From positions 1 to 64,000 of the forward strand of contig CAIQWT010000008.1 of NCBI GenBank assembly GCA_903875605.1: a DNA stretch of 64,000 nucleotides. The letters run 5' to 3'. How positions within the stretch are numbered: position 1 is the first letter of the stretch; each line of letters starts with the position of its first letter. This DNA is from an uncultured Geobacteraceae bacterium. Its GTDB lineage: Bacteria > Desulfobacterota > Desulfuromonadia > Geobacterales > Pseudopelobacteraceae. Of this stretch, positions 26,114 through 36,527 are shown piece after piece. The notes beneath the pieces are model-generated. The model saw nothing but the letters and a program-made list of their open reading frames with translations. It searched no databases and was not told where the DNA came from. A program made the position numbers and the translations under genes.

Positions 26114-27507
26114 TGTTCACTATTAGTGAAATAAAACTCATCACAGGAGGCAGGATAATCGGCCTTGCAGAAGGTGAAGTAGCTTCCATTTCTACTGATT
26201 CACGGAGTGTCACTCCGGGACAGCTTTTCGTTCCGTTGCGCGGAGAACATTTCGACGGGCATTCTTTCATCCAGGACGTTTCAGATAAAGGCATCACTGT
26301 CATTCTTGCAGAAGATCAGTGGCTTAAGCGCCACCCTATCCATGATTCTACGACCTGCATCGCCGTAAAAAACTGCCTGAAGGCACTTGGGGACTTGGCG
26401 GCTGCCTATCGAAAACAGTTCGAAATCCCGATAATTGGTGTTACCGGTAGCAACGGGAAAACAACAGTAAAGGAGATGTTGGGAACAATTTTAGGCCTGA
26501 CCGGGCCTGGACTTAAAACTGCGGGCAACCTTAACAACCTGATCGGCTTGCCGCAGATGCTTTTTCAACTTCGGCCGGAGCATCGCTGGGCTGTTCTGGA
26601 AATGGGGATGAGCGAATCCGGTGAAATCGATCGCCTGGCGTCAATTGCCAGCCCTCATGTCGGAATTGTATTGAATGCATTGCAGGCTCACCTGCAGAGC
26701 ATGGGGACTGTCGAGGCTGTAGCTGCTGCCAAAGGTGAATTGTTGTATCGTATTGCTGATGGCGGCCTGGCGGTAGTAAATGCCGATGACCCACGTGTTG
26801 CATCACTATCCCAGAACGCCTCTGCTCGCAGAATCAGTTTCGGCATTGATCGCGGCGAAGTGCGCGCCAAAAATATTGAACCAATGGGACTCGATGGACA
26901 GCAATTTCTACTCGTAACACCTTACGGAGAAGCATCCGTCCACCTGAAAGCCTGTGGTCGTCACAATGTTTATAACGCTCTTGCTGCAACTGCAGCCCTT
27001 CTGGAAAAGGTGGATTTGTTAACAATTGTTGCCGGACTGGAAGCTTTTACACCGTACAAGGGACGCTTCCAGATAGAAAAACTTGGCGGAATCACAATAA
27101 TTGACGATAGCTACAATGCCAACCCCGCCTCAACAAAGGCCGCCCTGGAAACCCTGAGTCAGATCGCCGTCGCGGGGCATCGCATCGCAGTTCTGGGTGA
27201 CATGCTTGAACTGGGAGAGCGTGAGGCAGAGGCCCATCGCTGTGTCGGTGCTGTGGCTGGTCGGAATGTTGATCGCCTCTACCTGACAGGCAAACTAATG
27301 GTAAAATACGCAACAGAGGGAGCCCTGCTGTCCGATCTGCCTGCAGAATCTGTAATATGCTGCACAAACCACGCAGAAATTGCCGCGCGACTGCACCAGA
27401 CTAAAACAGCAGGTGACGTGATTCTAGTGAAAGGGTCGCGCGGGATGAACATGGAAAACGTTGCAGCTGAACTAAAGGATCTGATGCAGTACGCCAAAGG
27501 GGAATAA
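26113..27507 (+). CDS. murF: UDP-MurNAc-pentapeptide synthetase MurF
   Basis: The 464-residue Mur ligase adds D-Ala-D-Ala to the tripeptide. Its ATP loop is VTGSNGKTTVKEM (near 112-124), with LEMGMSESGEI and DDSYNANPAS motifs typical of MurF. It overlaps murE by one base and is followed 3 bp later by mraY. Confidence 0.95.
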   Translation: MFTISEIKLITGGRIIGLAEGEVASISTDSRSVTPGQLFVPLRGEHFDGHSFIQDVSDKGITVILAEDQWLKRHPIHDSTTCIAVKNCLKALGDLAAAYRKQFEIPIIGVTGSNGKTTVKEMLGTILGLTGPGLKTAGNLNNLIGLPQMLFQLRPEHRWAVLEMGMSESGEIDRLASIASPHVGIVLNALQAHLQSMGTVEAVAAAKGELLYRIADGGLAVVNADDPRVASLSQNASARRISFGIDRGEVRAKNIEPMGLDGQQFLLVTPYGEASVHLKACGRHNVYNALAATAALLEKVDLLTIVAGLEAFTPYKGRFQIEKLGGITIIDDSYNANPASTKAALETLSQIAVAGHRIAVLGDMLELGEREAEAHRCVGAVAGRNVDRLYLTGKLMVKYATEGALLSDLPAESVICCTNHAEIAARLHQTKTAGDVILVKGSRGMNMENVAAELKDLMQYAKGE

Positions 27508-27510
27508 CCC

Positions 27511-28587
27511 ATGCTTTATCACATTTTTTACCCACTCGCGACAAATATCAAGCTCTTTAACATATTCAGGTATCTGACCTTTCGTACCATCTATGCCATG
27601 ATAACGGCATTGATAGTCTGCTTTATTCTTGGCCCTTGGATAATACGCAAGCTTGAGTCGCTGCAGGCTCGTCAGGTCATCCGCACCGACGGTCCGGAAT
27701 CGCATCTCCAGAAAGAGGGCACACCGACCATGGGCGGCGTGATAATACTGGCCGCAATAGTCATCCCCACTCTCCTCTGGGCGGATCTCACCAATCAATA
27801 CATCTGGATTACGCTCTTTATTACGATTGGATACGGAGCAATAGGTTTTTGGGACGACTACAAGAAGATCGTCAAGAAAAACACCAAGGGGCTATCCGCT
27901 CGCCAGAAGATGTTCTGGCAGGTAGTGATGGCCGGAGCAGTTGCCGTTTATTTGTTTCTCAAGCCTGGATTTAGTGAAGAGTTATTCTTTCCGTTATTCA
28001 AAAACTTTCACCCTGATCTCTGGATCTGGTTTATCCCATTTGCTACTATTGTGATTGTAGGTGCCAGCAACGCCGTTAACCTGACGGACGGACTGGACGG
28101 GCTTGCCATCGGCCCGGTGGCTATCAATGCAGCCACCTATATGCTTTTTTCCTACATAGCCGGACACGCCACACTATCAGCCTATCTGCAGATTCCACGG
28201 GTCGTGGGAGCCGGTGAGCTGGCTGTATTGTGCGGGGCTATGGTAGGGGCAGGACTCGGGTTTCTCTGGTACAATTCGTATCCCGCTGAAGTTTTTATGG
28301 GAGATGTCGGTTCTCTATCTCTGGGGGGGACTCTGGGGACGATTGCAGTTCTGACCAAACAGGAAATCCTGTTAGTGATTGTAGGCGGGATTTTTGTCAT
28401 CGAGGCGCTCTCTGTTATTTTTCAGGTTGGTTCATACAAATATCGTGGTAAACGCATCTTTCGCATGGCGCCGATTCACCACCATTTTGAGCTGAAGGGT
28501 GTTGCGGAGCCCAAAATTATTGTCCGCTTCTGGATTATCAGCATCATTCTGGCGTTGGTGGCGATTTCAACATTGAAGATGAGGTAA
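27511..28587 (+). CDS. mraY: Phospho-MurNAc-pentapeptide transferase MraY
   Basis: The 358-residue membrane enzyme makes lipid I on undecaprenyl phosphate. It has about ten hydrophobic segments and the conserved [19 protein letters not shown] and [12 protein letters not shown] Asp motifs, with the HHHFELKG cytosolic loop near the C-terminus. Length and order fit the dcw cluster. Confidence 0.95.
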   Translation: MLYHIFYPLATNIKLFNIFRYLTFRTIYAMITALIVCFILGPWIIRKLESLQARQVIRTDGPESHLQKEGTPTMGGVIILAAIVIPTLLWADLTNQYIWITLFITIGYGAIGFWDDYKKIVKKNTKGLSARQKMFWQVVMAGAVAVYLFLKPGFSEELFFPLFKNFHPDLWIWFIPFATIVIVGASNAVNLTDGLDGLAIGPVAINAATYMLFSYIAGHATLSAYLQIPRVVGAGELAVLCGAMVGAGLGFLWYNSYPAEVFMGDVGSLSLGGTLGTIAVLTKQEILLVIVGGIFVIEALSVIFQVGSYKYRGKRIFRMAPIHHHFELKGVAEPKIIVRFWIISIILALVAISTLKMR

Positions 28588-28812
28588 CGTCTAAATGGAC
28601 TCATCTGTAAGCTTACAACCAACTATAAGACATAATTAGATGGAGTGGTAATACCGCTTAAATGCCCGTTTAGCGGAGTGGCCACGCTTCAACCCCATAC
28701 AAATCTATAATCTAATGAAGAGGCATGAATCAACGTACTGCAAGTTTTACGCGGGCAAAACCAGTAGCTTTCTCGTGTGATTCGGCCCGTTGGGATAGAA
28801 GGACAGAGCAAT
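28588..28812 (+). repeat. 225-bp non-coding spacer with nested inverted repeats
   Basis: No supported gene lies here. An inverted repeat ATTAGAT (28635-28641) / ATCTAAT (28710-28716) encloses a hairpin CCGCTTAAA/TTTAGCGG (28654-28676, one bulge). GGAGTGG is repeated at 28642 and 28675. The compact nested structure resembles a small repeat element or a processing signal. A 21-codon ORF from 28715 lacks a ribosome site. Confidence 0.45.
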
Positions 28813-30153
28813 ATGAACCTAAGAAACAAAAACATTCTAGTCGTCGGCCTGGCTAAAACCGGTGTTGCCTGCGCACGTTTCCTCGCTTCAAAGGGCGCGC
28901 GAGTCACCGTAACTGACAAGCGGAGCAAAGCGGCTATGGCGGGGCAACTAACTGAACTTGCGACATGCGATATTACATGGGAACTGGAGCAACATAACAA
29001 AGCGACCTTCCTGGCCAGTGACCTGATCGTTGTATCTCCCGGCGTGCCAATGGATTTGCCTCAACTGGTTGCCGCGCAGAGTGCTGGACGAGAAATCATC
29101 AGTGAGATCGAACTGGCGGCGCGGTTCATTGACGCGCCACTGGCGGCAATCACCGGCACTAACGGCAAGACTACTACTACCACAATTCTCGGCACAATTT
29201 TTAAGCACAATGGCTACCACACCTTTGTGGGCGGCAACATCGGTAACCCTCTTATTGAGCTGGCTGAATCGCATCAGGTATGGGATCAGGTGGTTGCTGA
29301 GATAAGTTCGTTCCAACTTGAATGGATTAGCTCGTTCCGCCCGACTGTGGCTGCACTTCTAAACCTGAGCGAAGATCATCTCGATCGCTATCCTGACTAT
29401 CAGGCCTACATTGACGCCAAGCTTCGCATTTTTGAGAATCAGACAGAAGATGATTTTGCCGTAGTCAACATGGATGATCCACTCGTCTGGCAGTATACAC
29501 GGAATCTCAAGGCAGCTATATTCCCGTTCAGCAGGAAAGTCGAACTGGAAGAAGGCATCTTCTACAAAGAGGGTGTCATCACCTATCGTCATAATGGCCA
29601 TGAAGAATGCTTCCCCACTGCTGCTATCCGCTTGCAGGGCGTGCATAATCTGGAAAACATCATGGCCGCAACGGCGTGCGCGCTACTGCTTGGCTGCCGT
29701 CCTGACGAAACCTTTGAAACGATCCTCTGCTTTGAAGCACTGCACCACCGCATGGAATTTGTTCGCACGGTGAACTGTGTGAGCTATTATGAGGACAGTA
29801 AGGCCACAAATGTCGGCAGCGTTGAAAAAGCGCTCGAAAGTTTTACCAGCATAACACTGATTGCAGGAGGTAAGGACAAAGGCGGTTCTTACGCTCCACT
29901 GGTGCCAATGATAAGCGAGCGCGTGCAGCACCTTATTCTGATCGGTGAGGCTGCCGGGCGAATGGAACATGAGTTAGGTCAGTTTACCGATACACACCGG
30001 GCAGATACTCTGGAGGATGCGGTACTGATTGCAGCAAATATAACGACTGCAGGCGGCACCGTTCTAATGTCACCTGCCTGTTCAAGCTTTGACATGTTCA
30101 AAGATTATGAAGAACGGGCAGAGCGGTTTATTGCTGCGGTAAAGGCACTGTAA
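28813..30153 (+). CDS. murD: UDP-MurNAc-L-alanine:D-glutamate ligase MurD
   Basis: The 446-residue ligase has [15 protein letters not shown] at the N-terminus, ATP loop [12 protein letters not shown] and the [10 protein letters not shown] and SKATN motifs. ATG 28813 with AAGGA upstream is preferred to a longer frame from 28777 without homology. It is separated from mraY by the repeat-bearing spacer, so it may have its own transcription start. It is followed directly by ftsW. Confidence 0.95.
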   Translation: MNLRNKNILVVGLAKTGVACARFLASKGARVTVTDKRSKAAMAGQLTELATCDITWELEQHNKATFLASDLIVVSPGVPMDLPQLVAAQSAGREIISEIELAARFIDAPLAAITGTNGKTTTTTILGTIFKHNGYHTFVGGNIGNPLIELAESHQVWDQVVAEISSFQLEWISSFRPTVAALLNLSEDHLDRYPDYQAYIDAKLRIFENQTEDDFAVVNMDDPLVWQYTRNLKAAIFPFSRKVELEEGIFYKEGVITYRHNGHEECFPTAAIRLQGVHNLENIMAATACALLLGCRPDETFETILCFEALHHRMEFVRTVNCVSYYEDSKATNVGSVEKALESFTSITLIAGGKDKGGSYAPLVPMISERVQHLILIGEAAGRMEHELGQFTDTHRADTLEDAVLIAANITTAGGTVLMSPACSSFDMFKDYEERAERFIAAVKAL

Positions 30154-31281
30154 ATGTTCAAAAAACTCGAAGAATATGATCTTGTGATCATGTTAATGGC
30201 AATTGCCTTAACCTGCTTCGGGGTTGTCATGGTTTATTCGGCGTCTTCAGTTATGGCGGCCAAACGTTTTCATGACGGTTTCTTCTTTCTTAAGCGTCAG
30301 GGATTATTTGCGCTGCTCGGCTTCGGGCTGATGTTGGTAACTATGCGTATCAACTATCAGTTTTGGCGTAAGTTGGCAGCTCCTATTCTGCTAGGGTGTA
30401 TTGTGCTGCTGGTATTGGTACTGATTCCAGGCATCGGAGGCAGCGCAGGTGGTGCCTCGCGGTGGATACGTCTTCCCGGGTTTAATCTGCAGCCATCAGA
30501 GATCGCTAAAATTGCACTGATCATGTACATGGCCTATTCCTTGGATAGAAAACAGGAGAAGATAAAGGAACTAGGTCCTGGGTTTGTATCCTATATGCTG
30601 ATCCTTGTAGTAATGCTTGGCCTGTTGCTCAAGCAGCCTGATATGGGTTCGGCACTAACTCTTGCTGCTGTCGCAATGGTTATGCTTTTTGCCGCCGGAA
30701 CACGACTGATATACATTATTTCTATTTTTCTGATGTCGATGCCATTCATCTATTTTCTGGTGATGAACGTAGCTTACCGGAGACGCAGAATCACAGCATT
30801 TATGCACCCATGGGATGATCCGCAAAATAGTGGTTTTCAGATTATCCAATCCTGGCTTGCTCTGGGGACCGGTGGGGTATTCGGCCAGGGTTTGGGAGAA
30901 GGGAAGCAGAAACTTTTTTATCTACCAGAGGCACACACCGACTTTATTCTTGCGGTAATCGGAGAAGAACTCGGATTTCTGGGTGTGATTGTGATAATCG
31001 GTATGTTCTTTCTCTTGGTACAACGGGCCATGCGAATAGCAGTTGCCGCACCCGATCCCTTTGGTAGATTTCTCGCGTTGGGAATAGCCGTGCTATTCGG
31101 GATAGAGGCAACCGTCAATATGGGCGTTGTTACAGGCCTGCTTCCGACCAAGGGCCTCGCACTCCCCTTTATTAGTTACGGCGGAAGCTCTCTGCTGATC
31201 AGCCTTTTTGCCGTTGGCATTCTACTCAATATTTCATCGGGACTGAAGATTTCCTCCATCAGCCTCAAGGAGGCAAAATGA
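30154..31281 (+). CDS. ftsW: Septal peptidoglycan polymerase FtsW
   Basis: The 375-residue SEDS membrane protein polymerises lipid II with FtsI. It has about ten membrane segments, the LQPSEIAKIALI motif (near 112), KQPDMGSA and the C-terminal LPFISYGGSSLL motif. It starts immediately after murD and overlaps murG by ATGA. Confidence 0.95.
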   Translation: MFKKLEEYDLVIMLMAIALTCFGVVMVYSASSVMAAKRFHDGFFFLKRQGLFALLGFGLMLVTMRINYQFWRKLAAPILLGCIVLLVLVLIPGIGGSAGGASRWIRLPGFNLQPSEIAKIALIMYMAYSLDRKQEKIKELGPGFVSYMLILVVMLGLLLKQPDMGSALTLAAVAMVMLFAAGTRLIYIISIFLMSMPFIYFLVMNVAYRRRRITAFMHPWDDPQNSGFQIIQSWLALGTGGVFGQGLGEGKQKLFYLPEAHTDFILAVIGEELGFLGVIVIIGMFFLLVQRAMRIAVAAPDPFGRFLALGIAVLFGIEATVNMGVVTGLLPTKGLALPFISYGGSSLLISLFAVGILLNISSGLKISSISLKEAK

Positions 31282-32378
31282 GATTGATCATAGCTGGTGG
31301 CGGCACCGGCGGGCATCTGTTTCCCGGTATAGCAGTTGCCGAAGAGTTCTTGTCACGCGACTCGGCCAATGAGGTTCTTTTTGTCGGAACTGAGCGTGGT
31401 ATTGAGGCGCGGGCCGTACCGGCGGCTGGTTATCAACTGGAGCTTATTTCAGCAGCCGGAATCCGCGGTAAAGGTACTATCAGTCAGCTGAAAGGCGCGA
31501 TCATGATGATTAATGGCTACGCCCAATCGAGAAAAATTTTGAAGCGATTTCGTCCGGATGTGGTTCTGGGCGTTGGTGGCTATGCCTCACTGCCGATGGT
31601 GCTGGCAGCGCGTGGCATGCAGATACCACGATTCATACACGAGCAGAATGCTATCCCAGGCCTTTCTAATCGTCTTCTAGCCAAATTTGCAGATAAGGTG
31701 TTCGTCACACTGGAAGAATCAAGTCGTTATTTCCCCTCTGCAACAACCCGATTGACCGGTAACCCGTTGCGACGCCAGATACTCGACTCTGTGAGTGACA
31801 ACAGGAAGGATAGCCCAATATCCAGCGCCACAAACTCTACATCCTGTTTCCACCTGTTCATATTCGGAGGCAGTCAGGGTGCTCATATGATTAACACCGC
31901 CATGATAGCCGCGCTACCGCTGCTCAAGGAGAACGGTGGGAAACTTTCCATCGTTCATCAGACCGGTGAAAAAGATTGTGCTGAAGTTACAGCAGCATAT
32001 CTAGCGGCAGGTGTTGAGGCGGTCGTAACACCCTTCATTACTGATATGGCTGCAGAGTATGCCAAGGCTGACCTGATTATCTGCCGGGCAGGCGCGACCA
32101 CAATTGCAGAAGTAACCGCCTGCGGCAAAGCCTGCCTCTTCATCCCCTTTCCTCATGCGGTTGATGATCATCAACGTCGTAATGCTGAAGCACTGCTTAA
32201 GAAAGATGCCTGTTTCATGATGCTCGAACGTGAGTTGTCGGGGGAAACTCTGGCGGAGTCAGTTTGTACATTGGCAGGAGATCCTGATTTAGTGTTTCAT
32301 ACAGGTGAAGCCGCCTTCAGCCTGGCTCGACTTGATGCCGCAAGAGTTATTGCTGATGAAATGATGAGTTTAAAATAA
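31278..32378 (+). CDS. murG: Lipid II synthase MurG
   Basis: The 366-residue GT-B glycosyltransferase adds GlcNAc to lipid I. It has the N-terminal [11 protein letters not shown] loop, [14 protein letters not shown] and [10 protein letters not shown] motifs and the acceptor [10 protein letters not shown] motif. It overlaps ftsW. It is peripheral to the inner face of the membrane. Confidence 0.95.
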   Translation: MRLIIAGGGTGGHLFPGIAVAEEFLSRDSANEVLFVGTERGIEARAVPAAGYQLELISAAGIRGKGTISQLKGAIMMINGYAQSRKILKRFRPDVVLGVGGYASLPMVLAARGMQIPRFIHEQNAIPGLSNRLLAKFADKVFVTLEESSRYFPSATTRLTGNPLRRQILDSVSDNRKDSPISSATNSTSCFHLFIFGGSQGAHMINTAMIAALPLLKENGGKLSIVHQTGEKDCAEVTAAYLAAGVEAVVTPFITDMAAEYAKADLIICRAGATTIAEVTACGKACLFIPFPHAVDDHQRRNAEALLKKDACFMMLERELSGETLAESVCTLAGDPDLVFHTGEAAFSLARLDAARVIADEMMSLK

Positions 32379-32397
32379 AGCTGAGAAGGAAACCCTT

Positions 32398-33777
32398 ATG
32401 TACGGAAAAATAGATAAAATTCATTTTGTCGGCATCGGTGGCATCGGCATGAGCGGGATTGCGGAAGTGCTTCTAAATCTGGGTTATAAGGTTTCCGGCT
32501 CCGACCTGCGCGGTTCTGATATTACCGAACGCCTGGCCGGTCTTGGCGCCGAAATCGGCATCGGTCACAAAGCAGAAAACCTGAAAGACGTTGATGTGGT
32601 GGTAATCTCATCCGCCGTACATGACGACAATCCAGAGGTGGTCGAAGCCAAGCGTCTCCATGTGCCGGTTATTCCACGAGCGGAAATGCTGGCTGAGTTG
32701 ATGCGGATGAAGTACGGAATCGCCATTGCCGGAACTCACGGGAAAACTACTACGACCTCAATGGGTGCTGCCATTCTTGGCCATGCCGGAATTGATCCGA
32801 CCGTTGTCATCGGCGGTAAACTGAATGCCATAGGCACCAACGCCCAGATCGGACAGGGGAAATTTCTACTTGCCGAGGCGGACGAGTCCGACGGTTCCTT
32901 TCTTATGCTTTCACCGACCATTGCAGTGGTAACAAATATTGACGCCGATCATCTCGATCATTATTCAGGTATTGAGGAGATCAAGGACACCTTTGTTGAA
33001 TTTATCAATAAGGTGCCTTTTTATGGCCTGGCAGTTCTCTGTCTGGATGACAAAAACATTCGCGAGATTCTACCACGGGTCAAAAAACGGTACATGACCT
33101 ACGGCCTGTCGGCTCAGGCTGATATCCGTGCAACACACATTAAGCATGATGGCTTTCAGACTTCGTTTATCGCCCATTTTAAAGGGTACCGACTGGGTGA
33201 GGTCTCTTTCCCTATGCCGGGACCGCATAACGTTCTGAACGCAATGGCCTGCATAGCTGTTGCTCTTGAACTTGATGTGCCGTTCACAGCAATTCAGGAA
33301 GGATTTGCAACGTTCAGCGGAGTCGGACGGCGCTTTACTGTTAAAGGTGAACCACGGGGAATTATGGTAGTGGACGACTATGGTCACCACCCTGCCGAAA
33401 TAAGGGCAACACTGGCTGCTGCCCGCCAGGGATGGCCGGAACGTCGCATAGTGGCGGCCTTCCAGCCGCACCGTTACACTCGCACCCATGAGCTTTTTAA
33501 TGACTTTGTCACCGCTTTTTATGATGCTGACGTTCTTGTCCTGACTGATGTGTACGCAGCCGGTGAACTGCCGATAGAGGGGGCGACAGCTGAACGGCTC
33601 GCTCTGGAAGTCGGGCGGCATGGGCAAAAAGACGTGACCTTTATTCCGGAGCGAGAATTGATTCCAGAACACCTGGCAGGAATTGTCCGCGAAGGAGACA
33701 TCGTTATTACCCTTGGCGCCGGAAATATCTGGCAGCAGGGAGAGGCATTGGTCAGGTTGCTGGGAGAAAAAAGCTGA
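32398..33777 (+). CDS. murC: UDP-MurNAc-L-alanine ligase MurC
   Basis: The 459-residue ligase adds L-Ala to UDP-MurNAc. It has [16 protein letters not shown] at the N-terminus, ATP loop [10 protein letters not shown], the EADESDGSF motif and [16 protein letters not shown] precedes the ATG. Its stop TGA (33775-33777) overlaps a likely CTG start of murB. Confidence 0.95.
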   Translation: MYGKIDKIHFVGIGGIGMSGIAEVLLNLGYKVSGSDLRGSDITERLAGLGAEIGIGHKAENLKDVDVVVISSAVHDDNPEVVEAKRLHVPVIPRAEMLAELMRMKYGIAIAGTHGKTTTTSMGAAILGHAGIDPTVVIGGKLNAIGTNAQIGQGKFLLAEADESDGSFLMLSPTIAVVTNIDADHLDHYSGIEEIKDTFVEFINKVPFYGLAVLCLDDKNIREILPRVKKRYMTYGLSAQADIRATHIKHDGFQTSFIAHFKGYRLGEVSFPMPGPHNVLNAMACIAVALELDVPFTAIQEGFATFSGVGRRFTVKGEPRGIMVVDDYGHHPAEIRATLAAARQGWPERRIVAAFQPHRYTRTHELFNDFVTAFYDADVLVLTDVYAAGELPIEGATAERLALEVGRHGQKDVTFIPERELIPEHLAGIVREGDIVITLGAGNIWQQGEALVRLLGEKS

Positions 33778-34694
33778 AACCGGTCAGCGGTGAAATACGT
33801 GGTCAACTACGACGAAACGAGCCGATGTCGCTCCACACCTCGCTTAAAGTCGGTGGGCCTGCCGATATATTCGCGGTACCGCAAGATGCAGATGATCTGC
33901 TGAATCTGCTGACATTGCTTGGCGAACAGAACATTCCGTGGATAGCTGTTGGCAAAGGTTACAACCTGTTAGTACGGGATAAAGGGATTCGGGGAGCTGT
34001 TATTTCACTGGAACAGTTTAACCGCATCGAGCAGCTCCCGCTTTCCACTCACTCCACTTCAGTTGAAGGGAGAGGAGGATACATAAGAGCGGAAGCCGGG
34101 GCTGAAAATATATCCGTAGTGCGGTTTGCACAGCAGAAGGGACTTGGAGGGATCGGATTTATTGCCGGTATTCCAGGTACTATTGGAGGAGCGATAAAGA
34201 TGAACGCTGGCGCCTATGGCGAGGGTATTCTGGAGCGTACGGATCATCTTACATTGCTGCGTGCCGGTAAAATTGCAAATTATTACATGAATGATCTTGA
34301 TTTCGGATACCGTCACCTGAAACTGGCAGAGGGCGATATCATTCTTGCCGCTGTATTAAGTCTCGAAATGCGTGAATCACACCATACTGAAGAAGAAATT
34401 CGTAAAGATCTGGAGTTGCGACGCTCAAAGCACAATGTCGGCCATCCCAGTGCTGGATCGTTCTTTAAAAACCCGCAAGGACAGGCAGCCTGGCGATTAA
34501 TCGATGCGGCCGGGATGCGTAGTACAAAAGTTGGTGGTGCACAGGTGTCTGAAGTGCACAGCAATTTTTTGGTTAACACAGGCAACGCAACGACACAACA
34601 TTTCCTTGATTTGGCAGAGATAGTAAAAAATGCGGTTTTTGCATTATCCGGCGTGACACTTGAGGAAGAAGTGCGTATAGTCGGCGAAATTTAA
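33774..34694 (+). CDS. murB: UDP-N-acetylenolpyruvoylglucosamine reductase MurB
   Basis: The flavoenzyme reduces UDP-enolpyruvyl-GlcNAc to UDP-MurNAc. It has [31 protein letters not shown] and the C-terminal SAGSFFKNP and NFLVN motifs. The first in-frame ATG is 33825, but the frame upstream encodes [12 protein letters not shown], the family's usual lead-in, with no ATG, GTG or TTG. CTG 33774 overlaps the murC stop as CTGA, with GGGAG at 33762-33766. I therefore choose CTG (306 residues); the ATG start (289 residues) would lack this part. Confidence 0.9.
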   Translation: MKPVSGEIRGQLRRNEPMSLHTSLKVGGPADIFAVPQDADDLLNLLTLLGEQNIPWIAVGKGYNLLVRDKGIRGAVISLEQFNRIEQLPLSTHSTSVEGRGGYIRAEAGAENISVVRFAQQKGLGGIGFIAGIPGTIGGAIKMNAGAYGEGILERTDHLTLLRAGKIANYYMNDLDFGYRHLKLAEGDIILAAVLSLEMRESHHTEEEIRKDLELRRSKHNVGHPSAGSFFKNPQGQAAWRLIDAAGMRSTKVGGAQVSEVHSNFLVNTGNATTQHFLDLAEIVKNAVFALSGVTLEEEVRIVGEI

Positions 34695-34734
34695 CATCTT
34701 TTTATTTTGATACAGGTTTGATAAGGTTTTCGGC

Positions 34735-35661
34735 ATGATGAAAACAAAAAAAATCGGTGTACTATATGGCGGGCTTTCTGCAGAAAGAGAAGTCTCCCTC
34801 AAGAGCGGTGCGGCTGTTCTCCAGGCACTTGTGGCACAGGGATACAACGCAGTTGCTATAGATGTCGGTCGCGACCTGGCAGATGCTCTGAAGTGCAAAA
34901 AGATAGAAGCTGCCTTTATTGCACTGCATGGCCGCTACGGCGAAGACGGCTGCGTACAGGGCTTGCTGGAACTATTGCAGATTCCTTATACCGGTTCCGG
35001 CGTTCTGGCAAGCGCTCTGGCTATGCACAAGCTTTACAGTAAGCAGGCTTTTGCCGCCAGCGGCATCCTGACGGCCCCATTTCGTTGTTATCGACGCGGT
35101 GAAACAGTGACTTTGACAGATCTGCCCTTCGGTCTGCCGCTGGTTGTCAAGCCGGTCCAGGAAGGTTCTTCCGTCGGTATTTCTATTGTCAAAGAAGAAT
35201 ATCAGCTGGCCACAGCACTAGAACTGGCTTTTCGTTATGATGACGAAATTCTTATAGAGCAGCACATAAAGGGACAGGAGGTGCAGGTCGGGATATTAGA
35301 AGATAAGCCGATCGGTGCCATTGAAATAGTCCCTAAAAATGAATTCTATGACTTCGAAGCAAAATACACGTACGGCATGGCAGAGCATCTGTTTCCTGCA
35401 CGCCTGGAACCGGCGCTGTATGAAAAAGCTCAACAGATCGGTTTGGCGGCACATCGTGCCCTTGGATGCAAGGGGTACAGTCGGGTGGACCTGCTTGTGA
35501 CCTCTGTCGGCGACTGTTTTGTTCTGGAAGTAAACACGCTGCCGGGGATGACAGCACTTTCGCTCCTCCCTGAAATCGCGGCAAAAGGCGCAGGACTGCC
35601 ATTTAGTGAACTTGTTGCACAAATCATTGAATCAGCCGCGTTTTCAATAAAGGTGCATTAA
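34735..35661 (+). CDS. ddl: D-alanine-D-alanine ligase
   Basis: The 308-residue ATP-grasp enzyme makes D-Ala-D-Ala. It has [17 protein letters not shown] (about 8-24), [13 protein letters not shown] and [12 protein letters not shown] loops, and the metal site [11 protein letters not shown]. The [11 protein letters not shown] serine triad is that of DdlB. It lies 40 bp after murB and 4 bp before ftsQ. Confidence 0.95.
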   Translation: MMKTKKIGVLYGGLSAEREVSLKSGAAVLQALVAQGYNAVAIDVGRDLADALKCKKIEAAFIALHGRYGEDGCVQGLLELLQIPYTGSGVLASALAMHKLYSKQAFAASGILTAPFRCYRRGETVTLTDLPFGLPLVVKPVQEGSSVGISIVKEEYQLATALELAFRYDDEILIEQHIKGQEVQVGILEDKPIGAIEIVPKNEFYDFEAKYTYGMAEHLFPARLEPALYEKAQQIGLAAHRALGCKGYSRVDLLVTSVGDCFVLEVNTLPGMTALSLLPEIAAKGAGLPFSELVAQIIESAAFSIKVH

Positions 35662-35665
35662 ATAA

Positions 35666-36490
35666 GTGCGAGACTTCGCAAATTCATCATATCAGCGCAA
35701 AAAGGTTGCGCAAAACAAGGTAAAGATTCAGCGCAAACCGCTTGATCTCAAAAAATACCTGCGTCCACTTAAGCTCGTGGGTTCAGGATTGGCTGCACTT
35801 ACGCTGGGCTGCGGCATTATCTACGGTGGTTATCGAGCGGTCTCAACGGTTAATGTTTTTTCCCTCAATTCAATTGAAGTATCAAGTGCCAAACACCTGA
35901 CACGGGATGAGATTCTCGGTTTAGCCGGAGTAGAGCCTGGCAAAGATTTGCTCCGCATGAACCTGAAGCGTATGGGTGAGCATATTCTGCAGAACCCATG
36001 GGTTGAAACGGTGCGCATTAATCGATATTTTCCGGATACGATTTCAATCGCCGTAACCGAGCGTGAACCGATAGCGATCGTAAATATGGGTTTCATTTAC
36101 TACCTAGACAAAAAAGGGAACCCCTTCAAAGTTCTCAACAATGGAGACCTTCTCGACTTTCCAGTAGTAACCGGCTTCACTGAAGAAGAGCTGAGCAGCG
36201 ATCCGAAAGGCAGTAAAGAGGCGCTTGAAGCGGCATGCCTTCTGCTAAAGGCATTGCGGGAAAAGGGATCATTTATTCTTGCGGATGTTTCGGAGATTCA
36301 TTACGCTAAAGGTTACGGTTTCACTCTGTACACTGCAACAGGGGCGCTTCCAGTAAAAATAGGTTCAGGCGATTTTTCCGCAAAAGTGGAGCGTTTCGCC
36401 CGCATCTACAAAGATCTGATGGTCCAGTTGCCATCAATTCATTATATCGACCTCGATTATAACGACAAAATCATCATAAAAAAGAGCTGA
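35666..36490 (+). CDS. ftsQ: Cell division protein FtsQ
   Basis: The 274-residue bitopic protein has a basic N-terminus (about 1-30) and a membrane segment (about 34-56). A POTRA domain (about 65-130, FSLNSIEVSSAKHLTRDEIL) and a periplasmic beta domain follow. It recruits FtsBL and other divisome proteins. It starts with GTG 35666, 4 bp after ddl. Confidence 0.9.
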   Translation: MRDFANSSYQRKKVAQNKVKIQRKPLDLKKYLRPLKLVGSGLAALTLGCGIIYGGYRAVSTVNVFSLNSIEVSSAKHLTRDEILGLAGVEPGKDLLRMNLKRMGEHILQNPWVETVRINRYFPDTISIAVTEREPIAIVNMGFIYYLDKKGNPFKVLNNGDLLDFPVVTGFTEEELSSDPKGSKEALEAACLLLKALREKGSFILADVSEIHYAKGYGFTLYTATGALPVKIGSGDFSAKVERFARIYKDLMVQLPSIHYIDLDYNDKIIIKKS

Positions 36491-36527
36491 TTCAGGCACT
36501 TATATTATTTAGCAGGGGGGTAGCAGT

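Noticed and set aside
28715-28780. 21-codon ORF in the mraY/murD spacer
   Set aside because: There is no Shine-Dalgarno and it starts inside an inverted repeat.
33070-33672. 200-codon reverse-strand ORF across murC
   Set aside because: It is a shadow of a well-conserved gene with no start signal or homology.
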